Shown: positions 54,848 to 63,525 of the stretch, piece by piece
Layout: the number at the start of each line of letters is the position of its first letter
How positions within the stretch are numbered: the first letter of the stretch is position 1
From: Leptospira sp. GIMC2001
GTDB lineage: Bacteria > Spirochaetota > Leptospiria > Leptospirales > Leptospiraceae
Direction: 5' to 3'
Assembly (NCBI RefSeq): GCF_028462125.1
Contig: NZ_CP115468.1
Coordinates: forward strand, 2,845,559 to 2,909,558
DNA length: 64,000 nt
Position numbers and translations under genes: made by a program
Notes under the pieces: model-generated
What the model saw: only the letters and a program-made list of their open reading frames with translations
Told to the model about the DNA's origin: nothing
Database searches by the model: none

Positions 54848-55571
54848 ATGTCTGCCAAAATTCAAATCGGTAATTTCTATGTTGTAGCAACTCCTATTGG
54901 GAATAAGGCAGATATTACTTTAAGAGCAATTGAAAAATTCAAAGAAGTCGATTTGATTCTTTGTGAAGACTCAAGAACAACCATTCCACTTCTCAAAGAC
55001 TTGGGAATCACTACGCAGGCTAAGACTCTACACAGATCTTCCGATCCGAATTATTTTGAATGGATATACGATGGTCTGCGAAAGGGTCAATCTTATTGCT
55101 TGGTGTCGGATGCGGGAACTCCTGGCTTATCTGACCCTGGATCAAATGTTGTGCGCTTTCTTCGCTCTAAGAATATCAGCTGCATACCAATTCCAGGTGC
55201 GAGTGCTCTAGCGGCAATCGTAAGCATCTCAGGGTTCCAAGCCAATCCCACAATTTTCCTTGGGTTTCTGTCCGAAAAAAAAAGGAAAGAAACGGTCTCA
55301 GCTAGAAGCATCCAAGCAAATCGATGGACTCATTGTCTGCTACGAATCTGTTCACAAAATGCCAGTATTGATTGAAATACTCTGTGATGTCTTTCCGAAT
55401 CAGGAAATTATCATCGGAAGAGAGTTGACTAAATTGCATGAAGAAGTATTGTACTACGAAAGTCCGGAGAAAATGAGAACAAATCCCCCGAATTTAAAGG
55501 GAGAATTTACGATTTTAATCAATAATCATGGAAAATTTTCACTCAAGCATTTACCTGAAGAGCCGATATAA
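54848..55571 (+). pseudogene. rsmI: 16S rRNA C1402 2'-O-methyltransferase RsmI, frameshifted at an A9 tract
   Basis: RsmI methylates C1402 of 16S rRNA. The first frame starts normally (V-V-A-T-P-I-G-N-K-A-D-I-T-L-R-A) and shows E-D-S-R-T-T, S-D-A-G-T-P-G-L-S-D-P-G and P-I-P-G-A-S-A-L. It then loses homology after F-L-G-F-L-S-E-K-K and stops at 55375. The true C-terminal half (Y-E-S-V-H-K-M, G-R-E-L-T-K-L-H-E-E) continues in the +1 frame to 55571. The break lies at nine A residues (55275-55283); eight would restore one frame of 240 residues, a plausible RsmI length. This could be a real mutation, a slippage switch, or a sequencing error. Confidence 0.88.
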
Positions 55572-55591
55572 TAATATAGAGGGTAGAAAAA

Positions 55592-55912
55592 ATGAATATT
55601 GATAGAATTGGAAGAGTTGGTGGCTCAGGCTACGAACCAAAAAAAGCATCTACAACACCTAAGTCAGAGACAAGTCTTGGACAAGACAGCGTAACAATTT
55701 CCGATGCAGCGAAACAGCTTTCAATGGAAGCTAAAGTTCGTCAGGAAGTTACAACAATTGCTAAGCAGATTTTGAATGAGCCAGAAACTCAAGAGAAAAC
55801 CGACAAAATCAAAGCAGTTAAAGAGAAATTAAAAAATGGCGAATATGATGAATTGAGCCCTGAAGTTTTAAATAAAATTTCTGAAAGGATTACTGAGGTT
55901 TTTCTAGGTTAA
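55592..55912 (+). CDS. flgM: FlgM-like anti-sigma-28 factor (candidate)
   Basis: A 106-residue soluble protein whose layout fits FlgM, the anti-sigma factor that holds FliA until the flagellar hook is complete. It has a disordered polar N-terminus, the linker motif D-S-V-T-I-S-D-A-A-K-Q-L-S, and a C-terminal helical half with K-I-K-A-V-K-E-K-L-K-N-G-E-Y-D-E-L-S-P-E-V-L. The family consensus there is 'ki..lk..I.nGeY.vd...iA'. agaggg lies about 9 nt before the ATG. No flagellar genes are immediately adjacent, so the call rests on sequence pattern alone. Confidence 0.62.
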   Translation: MNIDRIGRVGGSGYEPKKASTTPKSETSLGQDSVTISDAAKQLSMEAKVRQEVTTIAKQILNEPETQEKTDKIKAVKEKLKNGEYDELSPEVLNKISERITEVFLG

Positions 55913-55951
55913 AATTTCCCTAGCCTCTATCCTTAAGACTCTATCCTCTAC

Positions 55952-57118
55952 ATGCCAGTCTTACCGGAATGGATAAACTTCAATTTTCCTCCAAAAATCC
56001 ACTTTGAAATAGATTGTACCTACAAGTCGGGAACCCTCGTAAAAAACGTTGGTTCTCGCATCATTCTCTTATCCACTCAATCAGAAATGGAAAATCCTGA
56101 TGAGCTTACCATTATCAAAACTAGTTTAGAAAAACATGCAGATGGCGTGATCGTCTATGACGACATTGAAAAAGTTGCAAACTTCAAAGATTTAGACAGT
56201 GCATCTTATTTCGCAAGAATTGCAAATGCAAATTGTATAGTAGTCTATGGTGGATTTGAATCCATCAATGCAGGCAAAGCAATTGCATTATTGGCAACAA
56301 ATGATTGTTTCGCAGAAGAATTGTTTGGTGGACGAAAAGCAATAAAAAATCCACCACTTCCGCTTGTAGTAATTCCTACAAGACCTGTCATGGGCAATGA
56401 GGCAAGTCCTTTCCTAACCATTACCGATGATCGGGATCGCAATAGAAAATACATATCCCACGAATGGTTATTTCCAACCATGATTATCTGTGATCCAAAA
56501 ATTTCAGTTGGACTTTCGACATCCGATATTGCAAAAACTGGAATTGCAATTCTATCTGCTGCTGTTGATTCCCTACTTTCGAAGTATTCCAATGACCTAA
56601 CCAATTCCAATGCACTAAGAGCAATTGAATTGGTTTCAAAAAATATCATTCCTGCAATTCGTGAATCGAAGAATATGGGATCTAGAAGCGCATTGTATTC
56701 CGCAAGCCTACTTACGGGAATTGCTCAATCCGTTAGTTCGCTTGGTTTATGTTATGCGCTCTCTCTCTCTGCGTCAACAATAACAAATCTAGATATTTAT
56801 CAATCCATGGCGATTCTACTTCCCCATGTTATGGAATACAACCTGACATCTTCTGCAGGAAAATATGTTCATATTGCAAAAGCTTTGGATGAAGATGTTT
56901 CCAATATTTCGGTTATTGAAGCTGCGATTAAAGCTGTGGAAGGAATTCGAAAGATTTACCTTGAACTAAAAATTCCTCAAAGACTTTCCGAATACGAAGT
57001 AAAAAAAATTGATTTGCCGGGTATAGCAACTCTTGCTTCTACCTACAGTTTTTTGGACAGTCTTCCTCGTGAATTGCCAAAAAATGAGATTGAAACCATT
57101 CTCGTTGCCGCATATTAG
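55952..57118 (+). CDS. Iron-containing alcohol dehydrogenase homologue without metal or NAD motifs
   Basis: The 388 residues align along their length with iron-type alcohol dehydrogenases: V-V-I-P-T-R-P-V-M-G-N-E-A-S-P, D-P-K-I-S, and L-L-P-H-V-M-E-Y-N are clear. The active-site motifs are broken. GGGSxxD reads G-G-F-E-S-I-N (100-106). Of the four metal ligands only Asp206 remains, and the usual His positions are Ser210, Leu272 and about Ile282. It is therefore a likely non-catalytic or non-redox member. The small gene that follows begins 9 bp later. Confidence 0.82.
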   Translation: MPVLPEWINFNFPPKIHFEIDCTYKSGTLVKNVGSRIILLSTQSEMENPDELTIIKTSLEKHADGVIVYDDIEKVANFKDLDSASYFARIANANCIVVYGGFESINAGKAIALLATNDCFAEELFGGRKAIKNPPLPLVVIPTRPVMGNEASPFLTITDDRDRNRKYISHEWLFPTMIICDPKISVGLSTSDIAKTGIAILSAAVDSLLSKYSNDLTNSNALRAIELVSKNIIPAIRESKNMGSRSALYSASLLTGIAQSVSSLGLCYALSLSASTITNLDIYQSMAILLPHVMEYNLTSSAGKYVHIAKALDEDVSNISVIEAAIKAVEGIRKIYLELKIPQRLSEYEVKKIDLPGIATLASTYSFLDSLPRELPKNEIETILVAAY

Positions 57119-57126
57119 TATTATAG

Positions 57127-57366
57127 ATGATTCAACTCAATTATTTTGAAATTCTCCTACGGGATGAATTCGACCTTTCTGATCGCGATGCAAGAAGGAT
57201 GGATCGAGCGGTTCATGATATCGCTCATTCCGTAGGCATGGAAAAAAGAGAAGTCTTTGATTTTATTAAATTTGGCTGTGAATCGGATATGAAGAAACTA
57301 AATGAAAATTACGATTGGAAGGATTTTCATAGAAGCATAGTATTAAGGCTCAAAAAGCAATTCTAA
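57127..57366 (+). CDS. Small conserved-looking protein, unknown function
   Basis: A 79-residue soluble protein, charged and probably all-helical (D-E-F-D-L-S-D-R-D-A-R-R-M-D-R-A-V-H-D-I-A-H). I recognise no family. It is kept as a gene because it is closely packed (8 bp after the ADH-like gene, 7 bp before mnmC), has no competing frame and uses codons like its neighbours. Confidence 0.6.
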   Translation: MIQLNYFEILLRDEFDLSDRDARRMDRAVHDIAHSVGMEKREVFDFIKFGCESDMKKLNENYDWKDFHRSIVLRLKKQF

Positions 57367-57373
57367 ACTGCCA

Positions 57374-59341
57374 ATGGATGCTCCATTTTCCAAGGAATTC
57401 AACGATGTTTATTTTTCCAAGGATGGCGCAATCGCAGAAACGGAATATGTTTTCCTGGAAGGCAATCAACTTCAAAAAAGATTTTCCAACCCAAATGAAT
57501 GGGATAAACATTTTTTTACAATAGCTGAGACCGGTTTCGGAACAGGCTTGAATTTCTTACTTACAACTGCTCTATGGAATAAAACAAGTTCAACCAATAA
57601 TTGGCTTCATTATATCTCTGTCGAAGGATATCCACTCACTGCAAAAGAAATTCGAAAATACCTGACAAATATTTTTATGAATAGAAATGATCTATTGGAT
57701 CTTCTAGATGGTTTCCTAGTTGAATACAATCTTTTATCACCTGGATTCTATCGGTTTCAGTTTCCAAAATATCGAGTAAGTTTGACGATTCTATATGGAG
57801 ATGTAGCTGAGACATTACCAGAATTGGAGGCTTCAGTCGATACTTGGTATCTGGATGGATTCTCGCCAGCTAACAATCCTGCGATGTGGTCACAATCCTT
57901 ATTTCAAGAAATTGCAAGACTATCAGCTAAGGGTACAACATTATCTACTTATACATCGGCTTCTTTTGTTCGTCGCGGTTTAGGTGAAGTTGGCTTTAAG
58001 ATTACAAAACAAAAAGGCTTCGGACGCAAACGAGAAATGTCTATAGGAATTTTTGATGCAATAAAATTCAGCGATGATGCATCTTATAAAAATTATAGAA
58101 AAAAATATATCCACAACCCAATCATTAAATCCAAACCTATTTCTAAAATTCCCAAAATTATAAATATTGCGGGAGCAGGAATTGCAGGAGCCAGTGTAAG
58201 CTATGCACTTAGACTTCGTGGTATTCCATCAAAAATATGGGATCCAAATGGAATTGCTAATGAAGCCTCTGGAAATCCAGCGGGAATCTTCTACCCCTAT
58301 TTGACGAAATATCCAACATCTCATTCCAAATTTTCACTTCAGGCATTTTATTATGCGAATCAATTTCTTAAGAAAGATGTTTTTAGAAATGCCATCATCA
58401 GTAAAGGGTTAGAATTCAAAGTTGAAGATCCAGTAAAAATTGATCGTTATATTACCTCATTAGATTCACATAAACTTGATGAACGAGTAGCAATAAAGAA
58501 ACATTCATCTATCTGTTTTTCTGAAGGTGGAAGTATTTCTCCACGCGATTTCGTTCTAACCTTAATTGGAGATTCAGAAATCATCCAAGAAAAATTTGAA
58601 AGCGATTCTAATACAAGAACTGAAGATACAGAATCAATCTATTGTATATCCTATAAAACCAGTTCACTTACGCGATTTGAAGATCTACCTTTACGAAAAG
58701 TACGCGGTCAATTAACAATTTTAGATAGGAAAAACCCCGTAATCATAAACGCTATTCCTGAAATTCAAAATATTGATAAACCAATAGCCTCAGACAGCTA
58801 TATTACCACAACAAAGAATAACCAAGTTCTAATTGGTTCTACCTATGATGAGTTCAAAACAGATCGGGATTGGTCAGAAAATGATGAACAAAAAATATTC
58901 AGTGAATTTCAGAAAATACTAAAAATTCCCGATAGTTCAGAATTTATTGAACTCAAACAAAATAGAAAAAAACAGATCGTAAACGATTTGAAAGAGAAAA
59001 AAGAAAATATCATACAGTCAGAATTAGAACTAAATCTTGATGACCGAAATCAATTAGAATCTGAACGCAAAGTAGGAAATCAATATCTCACAGGAAATCA
59101 TAATAAAGATTCTATAGATCATGAGCTTTATAGAATTTCTCATCGATGTCAATCTAAGGATCGATTGCCTGTGGTTGGGCAAATTCATGATAAATGGATC
59201 TATACAGGTCTTGGGTCAAGAGGACTAGTATATTCAATGCTTGGTGGAGAAGTCTTAGTTAGCATTCTTTTGGGTGAACCACTTCCTATACCTAGGTCAG
59301 TTTATAAGTCTATTGGTGCAGAACGCTTTCCCAATATTTAA
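57374..59341 (+). CDS. mnmC: Bifunctional tRNA 5-methylaminomethyl-2-thiouridine synthase MnmC
   Basis: MnmC finishes the mnm5s2U modification at tRNA wobble positions. The 655-residue protein has both usual halves. The methyltransferase half (about 1-245) carries E-T-G-F-G-T-G-L-N-F at 52-61 and the catalytic D-G-F-S-P-A-N-N-P-A-M-W at 161-172. The FAD oxidase half (about 260-655) has a dinucleotide-binding G-A-G-I-A-G-A-S near 268 and G-N-P-A-G-I-F-Y-P. It ends with D-R-L-P-V-V-G and G-L-G-S-R-G-L-V-Y-S. The order is inverted relative to some single-domain versions but matches E. coli MnmC. Its end overlaps lpxK by 32 bp. Confidence 0.92.
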   Translation: MDAPFSKEFNDVYFSKDGAIAETEYVFLEGNQLQKRFSNPNEWDKHFFTIAETGFGTGLNFLLTTALWNKTSSTNNWLHYISVEGYPLTAKEIRKYLTNIFMNRNDLLDLLDGFLVEYNLLSPGFYRFQFPKYRVSLTILYGDVAETLPELEASVDTWYLDGFSPANNPAMWSQSLFQEIARLSAKGTTLSTYTSASFVRRGLGEVGFKITKQKGFGRKREMSIGIFDAIKFSDDASYKNYRKKYIHNPIIKSKPISKIPKIINIAGAGIAGASVSYALRLRGIPSKIWDPNGIANEASGNPAGIFYPYLTKYPTSHSKFSLQAFYYANQFLKKDVFRNAIISKGLEFKVEDPVKIDRYITSLDSHKLDERVAIKKHSSICFSEGGSISPRDFVLTLIGDSEIIQEKFESDSNTRTEDTESIYCISYKTSSLTRFEDLPLRKVRGQLTILDRKNPVIINAIPEIQNIDKPIASDSYITTTKNNQVLIGSTYDEFKTDRDWSENDEQKIFSEFQKILKIPDSSEFIELKQNRKKQIVNDLKEKKENIIQSELELNLDDRNQLESERKVGNQYLTGNHNKDSIDHELYRISHRCQSKDRLPVVGQIHDKWIYTGLGSRGLVYSMLGGEVLVSILLGEPLPIPRSVYKSIGAERFPNI

Positions 59342-60443
59342 CCCATTGATCATTTTCGATAATTTCTGAACTCATTTTCATATAAAAAAGTTTTCCACCA
59401 AACTTTGAAATATCGGATAATGAGAATTTAACAAAATCTTTTTCGGTACAGATCAAAAGATCGTTTCTGAAAAGCATAGTTTCGAGAAAGTTTATACTAC
59501 TTGGAGGATAAGAATAGTGGTCTGGGTAGATTTTCGAATGGAATTCAGAAGGTTTTAACTTTTGAATCGATTGTAAAAAAGAATCAGGATTTGCAAGACC
59601 AGTAAATCCAAAAACTCGATTCGATTCAATAGATTCTAAAGGTTTTGTAATCATTTTGCTATGCTCATCATAGGACACGAGACATTCCAATTTCTCAATT
59701 GAATGAAAAATCTTGATCTTTGGAAATTTACTTCGGATTTGACTCTCTAGTTTCTGCATTGCAGAAGTTTTTTTATTATTCTTACTTATTAAAATATCTT
59801 TAAGTTGTTCTTGAGACGATTCTTTAATTGGGAAATTAGAATCGCTTACATGATTAAATTCATCTGTTCTACATTTAGTGAAAACAACAATATGCGCGCG
59901 ATCCAATGCGGTCCATTTTTCTCGAAGGTGTCCAGCAGGTATTGTAAATCCATTCGAAAGAAGGCGCTTAGAATCTATTAGAACAATATCCAAATCTCTA
60001 TGGATCTGCCTATGTTGGAATCCATCATCTAGGATAGCAAAAGAAGATTTATAGTTTATAATATTGCTAAAGATATTAAAAGATCGAATTCTATCTCGTC
60101 CAACAATTATCTCACAATTTGGTAAATTTCTTTTCAATAACAAAGGTTCGTCGCCTGAATCTTTTGGATCAGAATCGATTTTTACCAATTTTCCTTTTAT
60201 CGAAGATCGCCCTCCATATCCCCTAGATAGTACAGCGATTTTTGCATCTGGCAATAAATTGCAAATCAGATTAGATAAATGAATTGTAAAAGGAGTTTTA
60301 CCCGTTCCACCGACTGATAAATTCCCAACGCTAATAGTTTTGGTTACATTAAGCTTGGTTGGTTTTTTTCTTTTCTGATCAAAATAGAAAATCACTTGAT
60401 AGATCAGAGATAGGGGCCAAAGTAGAATCTTGAGCAAAAACAT
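59310..60443 (-). CDS. lpxK: Tetraacyldisaccharide 4'-kinase LpxK
   Basis: LpxK phosphorylates the lipid A disaccharide at the inner membrane. The 377-residue protein begins with a membrane helix (F-L-L-K-I-L-L-W-P-L-S-L-I-Y). It carries the P-loop S-V-G-N-L-S-V-G-G-T-G-K-T-P and then L-S-R-G-Y-G-G, G-D-E-P, V-G-R-D-R, D-D-G-F-Q-H-R and A-G-H-L-R-E. The last is the usual P-x-G-x-L-R-E pocket motif. It is somewhat longer than E. coli LpxK (328) owing to a polar insert near 205-235. Its start codon is one base away from the start codon of the divergent lipoprotein gene. Confidence 0.94.
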   Translation of the reverse strand: MFLLKILLWPLSLIYQVIFYFDQKRKKPTKLNVTKTISVGNLSVGGTGKTPFTIHLSNLICNLLPDAKIAVLSRGYGGRSSIKGKLVKIDSDPKDSGDEPLLLKRNLPNCEIIVGRDRIRSFNIFSNIINYKSSFAILDDGFQHRQIHRDLDIVLIDSKRLLSNGFTIPAGHLREKWTALDRAHIVVFTKCRTDEFNHVSDSNFPIKESSQEQLKDILISKNNKKTSAMQKLESQIRSKFPKIKIFHSIEKLECLVSYDEHSKMITKPLESIESNRVFGFTGLANPDSFLQSIQKLKPSEFHSKIYPDHYSYPPSSINFLETMLFRNDLLICTEKDFVKFSLSDISKFGGKLFYMKMSSEIIENDQWVKYWESVLHQ

Positions 60444-60444
60444 T

Positions 60445-61077
60445 ATGATACGTTATTGTTTAGCTATATTCTTTGTAGGTCTAATCTTTTTATCTTGTGC
60501 GGATCGATCAAATTTAAGAGTAACTGCGGATGGTTTTACTTCTAAGGAAAGCATAAAATATGGCGCAAAATACAAGACATCTGCCATTCATATTGAAAAA
60601 GAGGATATCGATCGTCTTAAAATTCGATTGTACAATAGCCTAGCCGACACCAATCCAACCGATCGAGTAAGACGTTGGGAAGAAATTGAGAAGCTATCAG
60701 GCAATAATTTATTTGCTTTTATCTTGAAAACAGATTATAGAATCATACCAGAGTTTTTGGATTTTACTTTTACTTGGGACAATAAGCCTATTGAACTTTT
60801 TATGAGATCCTATGCAGTGACTTTGTCCGGTCGGACCAATCAGAGAATCAGTTCAGGTATGTCTTGGAATAACTCTTCATTTTATTTCTATCCTATTGAT
60901 ACGAGACCTTACGTCGCCTATCCCATGGTAAGTTCAACTTCATACATTGATCTGGATTTAGAAGATTCCTATCTTTTCTTATTCATGATTCCCCAGGATT
61001 CACTTTTACCTGGCAGTCATATTCTAAGAGTTGTCTCTCCTATGGGAGGAATGATTGATTTTGAATGGAAAAATTAA
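60445..61077 (+). CDS. Putative lipoprotein, unknown function
   Basis: About 210 residues from the ATG at 60445 (the TTG 15 bp upstream would overlap lpxK). The lipobox is I-F-L-S-C, giving lipidation at about Cys18. The mature part looks beta-rich and ends with a G-S-H-I-L-R-V-V-S-P-M-G-G-M-I-D-F-E-W pattern. No family is recognised. The next gene, a multihaem cytochrome, begins inside its last 23 bp, so the two probably act or assemble together. Confidence 0.65.
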   Translation: MIRYCLAIFFVGLIFLSCADRSNLRVTADGFTSKESIKYGAKYKTSAIHIEKEDIDRLKIRLYNSLADTNPTDRVRRWEEIEKLSGNNLFAFILKTDYRIIPEFLDFTFTWDNKPIELFMRSYAVTLSGRTNQRISSGMSWNNSSFYFYPIDTRPYVAYPMVSSTSYIDLDLEDSYLFLFMIPQDSLLPGSHILRVVSPMGGMIDFEWKN

Positions 61078-62200
61078 ATATTTTTTTCTATTAGTTTTCC
61101 TTCTTAATTGTGATGAGAAGAATCCACATTCTTTTGATAAAGGGATAAGCCCTATTTTTGCAGATAGAATGCAGGCTCAATCCAAGGATTGTAAAACTTG
61201 TCATAAGGAAATTTATAGCGATTGGGAACAATCTCGGCATAGAGTCGCTTTCTCGAATCCATTGTATAAAGAGAGTCATGCAAGAGAACCTCTGCAGTGG
61301 TGTGAAAACTGTCATTCGCCTTTGGTAGAATTAGGCGGTGATCCAGATAATGCAGAACATAGACTCAATCCAGAAGACGGTGTCTCTTGTATAGTCTGTC
61401 ATCTACGAGAAGACAAAATACTAGTTCCTAAATTACCGAGAAAAATCTCGGAACATAAATATCGTATCGCAAAGGGTATGGATCGTTCAGAATTTTGTGG
61501 CAACTGCCACCAATTCAATTTTCCAGTTGGAAACGGACGAGTCGCACATTCTCAGTTGAAGTTTAGCGATATGCCGATGCAGAATACCTACGAAGATTGG
61601 TCGCAGAGTTACTTCGCAGATCGAGAGACATGCCAAGACTGTCATATGGCTGCTGAAGAGGGTCGCAAGTCTCACAAATTTCCAGGTGGGCATAACAAGG
61701 ATTATCTAAGAAAAAGTATAAATTTTGATTTTGTAAAGATATTTCCTAAAAATGAATCCTCACAGAATCGAGAACCGAATCAAGAAATGAGAACTTCAGT
61801 TGATTCCGATCGAACCGGCATCCAAATTGCTATTACTGGTCATAGCATAGGGCATGGCTTTCCTACAGGTGACTTATTTCGTAGGATTGTCATTCGATTT
61901 CTTAATGAAAAGAATCAAGAAATTTCAAGAACTGAACTTGCTTATGAATATGCTCCCAATCCAGCATTTCCAAAAGATCCATCAGTCTCTTATAAAATAT
62001 TAGCAAAAAAGAATATTATACCTTACCCGATCCTTTCGCCCGATAGTAAATTTATTACATTTTTGGATATCAGTGTTAACCAATTGAAGCTAATCAAAAA
62101 ATGGGAAGTGAGTATGCAGTATATAAGTGATCAGAATCGAATCGGATCTAATCTTAAAGAAGATGAGATCCGTATGATATTTGACTCAGGTGAAATATAA
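61055..62200 (+). CDS. Five-haem cytochrome c lipoprotein (c554-like)
   Basis: About 380 residues with a lipobox L-L-N-C (Cys19) and five C-x-x-C-H haem sites at 46-50, 83-87, 112-116, 148-152 and 193-197. Nearby extra His residues (S-R-H-R, K-S-H-K-F-P-G-G-H) could serve as distal ligands. The C-terminal ~170 residues lack haem motifs and look beta-sandwich-like (I-T-G-H-S-I-G-H-G-F-P-T-G). This arrangement resembles cytochrome c554-type periplasmic electron carriers. Translation starts at TTG: 61055 is 4 nt and 61061 is 10 nt from a strong GGAGGA (61045-61050), so 61061 is equally possible. Confidence 0.85.
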   Translation: MILNGKIKYFFLLVFLLNCDEKNPHSFDKGISPIFADRMQAQSKDCKTCHKEIYSDWEQSRHRVAFSNPLYKESHAREPLQWCENCHSPLVELGGDPDNAEHRLNPEDGVSCIVCHLREDKILVPKLPRKISEHKYRIAKGMDRSEFCGNCHQFNFPVGNGRVAHSQLKFSDMPMQNTYEDWSQSYFADRETCQDCHMAAEEGRKSHKFPGGHNKDYLRKSINFDFVKIFPKNESSQNREPNQEMRTSVDSDRTGIQIAITGHSIGHGFPTGDLFRRIVIRFLNEKNQEISRTELAYEYAPNPAFPKDPSVSYKILAKKNIIPYPILSPDSKFITFLDISVNQLKLIKKWEVSMQYISDQNRIGSNLKEDEIRMIFDSGEI

Positions 62201-62206
62201 TAAAAA

Positions 62207-62485
62207 TTAGGAATGTCTTTTTTCTAATTCAGCGACTACGTCACTAAAAGAAAGTCCTTTTTCCACAAGAAGGACTTCTAGGTGGAAAACAAGATCTGCG
62301 ATCTCATGCAACAACTCCGCTTGGGAAGGGTTCTTTGCTGCGATCAATACTTCTCCAGATTCTTCTCCGACTTTTTTTAGGATTCGGTCAACGCCGTCTC
62401 TAAACAAATTTGCAGTATAGGAATTATCAGGCAATTCTGCCTTTCTTTTTTTTAGGGTGGATTCGAGGGTCTTTAAAAATTCCAT
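62207..62485 (-). CDS. hisE: Phosphoribosyl-ATP pyrophosphohydrolase HisE
   Basis: HisE hydrolyses phosphoribosyl-ATP to phosphoribosyl-AMP, the second step of histidine synthesis. From the ATG at 62483-62485 it has 92 residues, normal for free-standing HisE. The MazG-like motif is clear: [14 protein letters not shown], followed by [14 protein letters not shown]. Upstream codons in frame lack family resemblance. The ribosome-binding site is weak. No other his genes are nearby. Confidence 0.93.
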   Translation of the reverse strand: MEFLKTLESTLKKRKAELPDNSYTANLFRDGVDRILKKVGEESGEVLIAAKNPSQAELLHEIADLVFHLEVLLVEKGLSFSDVVAELEKRHS

Positions 62486-62622
62486 GTATAGGTGTAAAAT
62501 CTCAGGAGCACAGTCTAAGGAAAAGCGAAAAAACTTTCTCTCAAAAAGTCTAATACAGTGGCAAGCCAAGAAAACCAAAGTTATTATGACCTAAAGTTTG
62601 ATTGTGAACCTCATTAAATCAT

Positions 62623-63525
62623 ATGAACAATTACACGAAAAATACTAAAAAAGATAATTTCATGGAAAGATTCCAAAAAATCTATAAGCTTAGATCTCCA
62701 TTCTTTTTCATTTCGACTTTTCTTATCTTAATTTCTTGGTTATTCCTTGTATCCCCCATCTCCGCGAAACCGATTATTTGGGAGACATCCATTCTAAAAG
62801 CTATGGAAAAAGCAAAAAAGGAGAACAAGCCAATTTTTGTGGAACTTTATGCGGATTGGTGTGTGTATTGCAAAACGTTAGAAAAAAATATTTTCCCAGA
62901 TCCGCAAGTAACCCAAGCTTTATCAGGTTATATTCCCGTAAGACTCAATGGTGAAGAGTATCCAAATTTTATGGATCGATACAATGCTGTTGGATTCCCT
63001 ACACTTTTGTTTCTAGACAAGCACAGCAATTTCATTTCGAAACTACCCGGCATGCCAACCAAAGATATGGTAATCAGAGAAGCGAAATCAGCACTTAGCA
63101 AAGCAGATATGGAAGAACCTTTACTCAGTCGTTGGAAGGAGAATCCTTTATCAATAAGAAATAATTTTGAGTTGGGAGTTTTTTATTTCCAAAATGAAGA
63201 TTTCAATAAATCAGCTCAGTATTTCAAAACATCAGCTTATTCGAATGCTAAAGAATATCCCGAACTCAAGAGACAAGCTTTGTACAACCTGGCTATGATT
63301 TCTCTGAATACCAACCGATTCAAAGAGTCTGTCGAAATATTTAGCAATTATCTAGTAAGTTATCCGAATGGACCGCAGCTATCTAGCGTCTATCTTCATC
63401 GCGGACTTTCTTGGAAAGCACTCAAGGAGTCAGACAAAGCGAAGAAAGACTTGTACCGAGCGCGAACACTCAGTACGGAAGTCGAAGAAAAAGAATTTAT
63501 TCAAACTCAAATTGATAATTTCTAG
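62623..63525 (+). CDS. Periplasmic thioredoxin-fold protein with TPR repeats
   Basis: A 300-residue protein. An N-terminal membrane anchor or signal (about 24-48) precedes a DsbD-gamma-type thioredoxin domain (about 55-165) with the active site D-W-C-V-Y-C and the cis-Pro loop V-G-F-P-T. TPR-like helices follow (about 170-300; S-A-Q-Y-F-K-T-S-A-Y...E-S-V-E-I-F-S-N-Y-L). The combination suggests a periplasmic disulphide reductase or chaperone docked to a partner protein. An ATG at 62662 is an alternative start. It overlaps the convergent citrate synthase gene by 4 bp. Confidence 0.82.
   Translation: MNNYTKNTKKDNFMERFQKIYKLRSPFFFISTFLILISWLFLVSPISAKPIIWETSILKAMEKAKKENKPIFVELYADWCVYCKTLEKNIFPDPQVTQALSGYIPVRLNGEEYPNFMDRYNAVGFPTLLFLDKHSNFISKLPGMPTKDMVIREAKSALSKADMEEPLLSRWKENPLSIRNNFELGVFYFQNEDFNKSAQYFKTSAYSNAKEYPELKRQALYNLAMISLNTNRFKESVEIFSNYLVSYPNGPQLSSVYLHRGLSWKALKESDKAKKDLYRARTLSTEVEEKEFIQTQIDNF

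Noticed and set aside
55925..55947. Nine-base direct repeat ctctatcct before the ADH-like gene
   Set aside because: Real in the sequence but short and low complexity; no function can be argued.
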